Shown piece by piece: positions 59,525 through 64,000 of a DNA stretch of 64,000 nucleotides. The translations under genes were made by a program, and so were the position numbers. The stretch covers positions 5,185,001-5,249,000 of the forward strand of contig JAPVLO010000097.1 of the NCBI GenBank assembly GCA_027257055.1, in the 5' to 3' direction. The notes below the pieces were generated by a model. That model searched no databases. It was not told the DNA's origin and was given only the letters and a program-made list of their open reading frames with translations. The stretch comes from Cephalopachus bancanus (lineage: Eukaryota > Chordata > Mammalia > Primates > Tarsiidae). Each line of letters opens with the position of its first letter. Position 1 is the first letter of the stretch.

Positions 59525-59829
59525 TTTTTTAATTTTTTTTTTTTTTTTGAGTTGGAGTCTCACTCTGTCGCCCAGACTGGAGTGCAGTGGCCGCTCCCGG
59601 CCACCGCAGCCTCGACCTGCTGGGCTCCGGCGATCCTTCCTCCTCAGCCTTCCGAGTAGCCAGAATTACAGGCATGCGCTACCACGCCCGGCTGATTTTT
59701 TTTTTTTTGATTTATTGTAGAGATGAGGTCTCGCCTGCCCAGGCGGGTCTCGAACCCGCGGGCTCAGGCAATCCACTCACCTCAGCCTCCCAAAGGCGCA
59801 GGATTACAGACTGAGCCACCGAGCCCGGC
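59525..59829 (-). mobile_element. Alu SINE (young)
   Basis: CpG-rich antisense Alu. An exact target-site duplication 'ttgagaactatttta' lies at 59510-59524 and 59830-59844. A T run in its centre ('gattttttttttttttga') expands the mid A-linker. Confidence 0.95.
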
Positions 59830-60032
59830 TTGAGAACTATTTTAAAGCACTGAGCACTTTATAGATTTTAATAATGATCATGCTTTGTGTTTCTCATCTC
59901 AGGATTTCAAAGCATGTTATTAAGAGCATGAGTGCCCTTGTTGGGTGATATGAAGAGCAGGTTGGTTATGAACCCAACCTGGCTCCAGAGTCAGACATAT
60001 GGCAGCATAATGATACCATGGTATCTTTTTTC

Positions 60033-60324
60033 TTTTTTTTTTTTTTTGAGTTGGAGTCTCACTCTGTTGCCCAGACTGGAGTGCAGTGGCTGCTCCCGGC
60101 CACTGCAGCCTCGACCTGCTGGGCTCCGGCGATCCTTCCACCTCAGCCTTCCGAGTAGCTGGAACTACAGGCATGGGCTACCACTCCCGGCTAATTTTTG
60201 ATTTATTGTAGAGAGGAGGTCTTGCCAAGTTGCCCAGGCGGGTCTCGAACCCATGGGTTTAGGCAATTCACTCACCTCAGCCTCCCAAAGGCGCAGGATT
60301 ACAGGCTGAGCCATCGAGCCCTGC
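60033..60324 (-). mobile_element. Alu SINE
   Basis: Antisense Alu. An exact target-site duplication 'ggtatcttttttc' lies at 60020-60032 and 60325-60337. Confidence 0.95.
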
Positions 60325-60388
60325 GGTATCTTTTTTCAAGATCCTTTTCTTCAGAGACAATGTGGGCTCCATTCAGAAAGTGTTTATG

Positions 60389-60657
60389 GCTGGGCGTGGT
60401 GGCTCATGCCTGTAATACCAGTACTTTGGGAGGTGGAGGCGAGAGGATTGCCTGAGCTCAGGGGTTGGAGACAAGCCTGAACAACATGGCGAGACCTCGT
60501 CTCTACCATAAATCAAAAAATTAGCTGGGCATGGTGGTGCACGCCTGTATTCCAGCTACTTGAAAGGCTGAGGCAGAAAGATTGCCTGAGCCCAGCAGGT
60601 CGAGGGTGCCACTGCCCTCTAGCTTGGGTGACAGAGTGGGACTCTGACTCAAGAAAA
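60389..60657 (+). mobile_element. Alu SINE with right-arm deletion
   Basis: Sense Alu 'gctgggcgtggtggctcatg' to '...gactctgactcaagaaa'. An exact target-site duplication 'aaagtgtttatg' lies at 60377-60388 and 60658-60669. About 20 bases are missing in the right arm near 60605. Confidence 0.95.
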
Positions 60658-60669
60658 AAAGTGTTTATG

Positions 60670-61350
60670 AAGCAGGATGAGTCACTGGGGTGCAAGTTCT
60701 TTGTTGATCCACAGAGCCAGAGGACTGTCTTTAAATACATTGTCAAAAAGGCTGAAGAACTTCACATTGATGGACATTTTCTTTTATGAACACACAGGAC
60801 ACCAGGCAGAGCCCCTTGGCCAACTTCCCATCTCTCTCCATGAAGTCTCTTAAAGATGACGTGACTTCAGATTTTTCTGCCTTGTGTTAGAACTTTGAAG
60901 GGTGGAGTGTGAAATCTGGCTTCCCCTAAGGCTCTTGTGTGAGTGTGAGTGTTGGCTTCACAAGCCATCTAGGAAGAGGGAGTATGAACAGACTGTGCAG
61001 ATGCTGTGTCTGGCTTCATGGTGCCAAACAAATTGAGGATACTCTGCCACCAGGTTTTCTGTTTCAAGATGGCTTATATATATTTTGGCTGGTGAAATTT
61101 TTTACAAAATATTTTGCTGCTGTTGATAACTGACCTAAACTCTGCGGTCAGTGAGGTGGAAAATGGCTCATCTGTTCCTTTCTAGTCAGACAACTCAGAT
61201 CTGTGAAAGAAATAAAATCCTTAAGTCAGTCATATATGCTCAAGGTAAACTTTTTAAAAAGAGAATATTTGAAAATATGTGGAGCTGATGTATTTGTCTT
61301 TAAATATGTTTATTTGAATACAAATTGCTTATTTCTCCTTTCCCCAACAG
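60670..61350. other. Single-copy sequence upstream of the candidate exon
   Basis: Higher complexity than most of the window and free of recognisable interspersed repeats. It could be intron or a conserved flank. The last 30 bases are the polypyrimidine acceptor region of the candidate exon. Confidence 0.5.
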
Positions 61351-61426
61351 GAATCACCTACCCATGAGACTCTTGACCCCCTGGACCCCAACAATATGAA
61401 AGGCCTCTCTAGTGACATCAGTGATG
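61351..61426 (+). CDS. Candidate internal exon of an unidentified host gene
   Basis: A 76-bp segment is preceded by a strong acceptor (a pyrimidine-rich run, 'ctcctttccccaacag') and followed by 'gtaata', an acceptable donor after ATG. Only the frame starting at its first base is open. It encodes 25 codons (ESPTHETLDPLDPNNMKGLS then SDISD) plus one base, so the exon would enter in phase 0 and leave in phase 1. The peptide is acidic and Pro/Asn/Ser-rich, like a cytoplasmic or linker segment, with no domain. I do not recognise the gene. The sequence is not part of an L1 or Alu and lies in a repeat-poor 2.2-kb stretch. A chance pairing of splice-like sites remains possible. Confidence 0.5.
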
Positions 61427-63318
<1,892 letters not shown>

Positions 63319-63600
63319 AAAAAATGGGCAAGGAACTTTAAGAAATATTTTTTCAAAGAAAATATGCCAACATCATTCATATTAAATAAGCATATAAAAA
63401 GATGCCAACATCATTCACTATTAAAGAAATGAAAATTAAAGCCACAATGGGATACCACTTTATGCCCATTAAAATGGCTATGATAAACAAGACGGAAAAT
63501 GATAAGTGTTAGTAAGGATATAAAGAAATTGGAACCCTTATGCAACACTGGTGGGGATGTAAAATAGTGCAGTCCCTGTGAAAATAGTATAGCAGTTCTT

Positions 63601-63888
63601 TTTTTTTTTGAGTTGGAGTCTCACTCTGTCGCCCAGACTAGAGTGCAGTGGCACACTCCTGGCCATCGCAACCTCAACCTGCTGGGTGCAGGCAATCTTT
63701 CTGCCTCAGTCTTCCAAGTAACTGGAACTACAGGCGCGCGCCACCACACCCAGCTAATTTTTGATTTATTGTAGAGACTAGGTCTCGCTAAGTTGCCCAG
63801 GCAGGTCTCGAACCCACAGGCTCAGGCAATCCACTTGCCTTGGCCTCCCAAAGTGCTGGGATTACAGGCTGAGTGACTGAACCAGGCC
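63601..63888 (-). mobile_element. Alu SINE in old L1
   Basis: Antisense Alu. The target-site duplication 'agtatagcagttctt' (63586-63600) / 'agtatggcagttctt' (63889-63903) has one mismatch. Confidence 0.93.
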
Positions 63889-64000
63889 AGTATGGCAGTT
63901 CTTAAAAGAATTCTGGGGTATATATTGCAGATAGCAGAAAGCAGAAACTTGAACAGATACGTGTACACCCATATTCATATCAGCATTATTTACAACAGCC

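Overview
This is nuclear DNA from a primate. There are about fifteen dimeric Alu-type SINEs and several 5-7 kb L1 LINEs. Nothing bacterial, organellar or exogenous-viral is visible. The younger Alus differ from the anthropoid AluS/AluY pattern, from the lemur type and from the galago/loris tRNA-chimaeric type. They share a left end reading 'ggctcagcctgtaatcc', a linker reading 'ataaatcaaaaaat' and a 3' end reading 'gactccaactcaaa'. By exclusion I think a tarsier is the most likely source, but this is an inference from memory of the families.

The window is a repeat-dominated intronic or intergenic segment. From left to right: (1) an old, nearly full-length L1 on + (645-7050). (2) A full-length L1 on - (8180-17344) with an 11-bp target-site duplication. 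It was later broken by an Alu and by a 1.8-kb retroposed non-L1 sequence (10344-12129), and it also carries an internal ~0.6-kb tandem duplication. (3) A head-to-head pair of truncated L1s (17917-19594 on -, 19595-20833 on +). (4) A full-length L1 on + (21559-28219) with one Alu at its 5' edge and one in its 5'UTR. (5) About 8 kb of older sequence with L2-, HAL1- and L1ME-like relics and a short L1 (32838-33585). (6) An L1 insertion on + (36461-43062) that appears to carry transduced sequence at both ends and is bounded by a 16-bp duplication. (7) The youngest-looking L1, on - (43948-49399). It has a perfect 16-bp duplication, a short distinct 5'UTR, and ORFs broken by only a few lesions. (8) 49.4-64 kb: mostly single-copy A+T-rich DNA with Alus, an old L1 on -, a MER5-like MITE and another old L1 running off the right edge.

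No complete host gene is present. The one candidate host coding feature is a 76-bp segment at 61351-61426 with a good splice acceptor and donor and one open reading frame. If real, it means much of the window is intron. Almost every longer ORF is a fragment of L1 ORF1 (RNA-binding chaperone) or ORF2 (endonuclease/reverse transcriptase), or an antisense reading of an Alu or L1.

I found no convincing new enzymatic system. The novel material is structural: a retroposed unknown transcript, an L1 with 5' and 3' transductions, template-switch palindromes inside repeats, and a switched L1 5'UTR.
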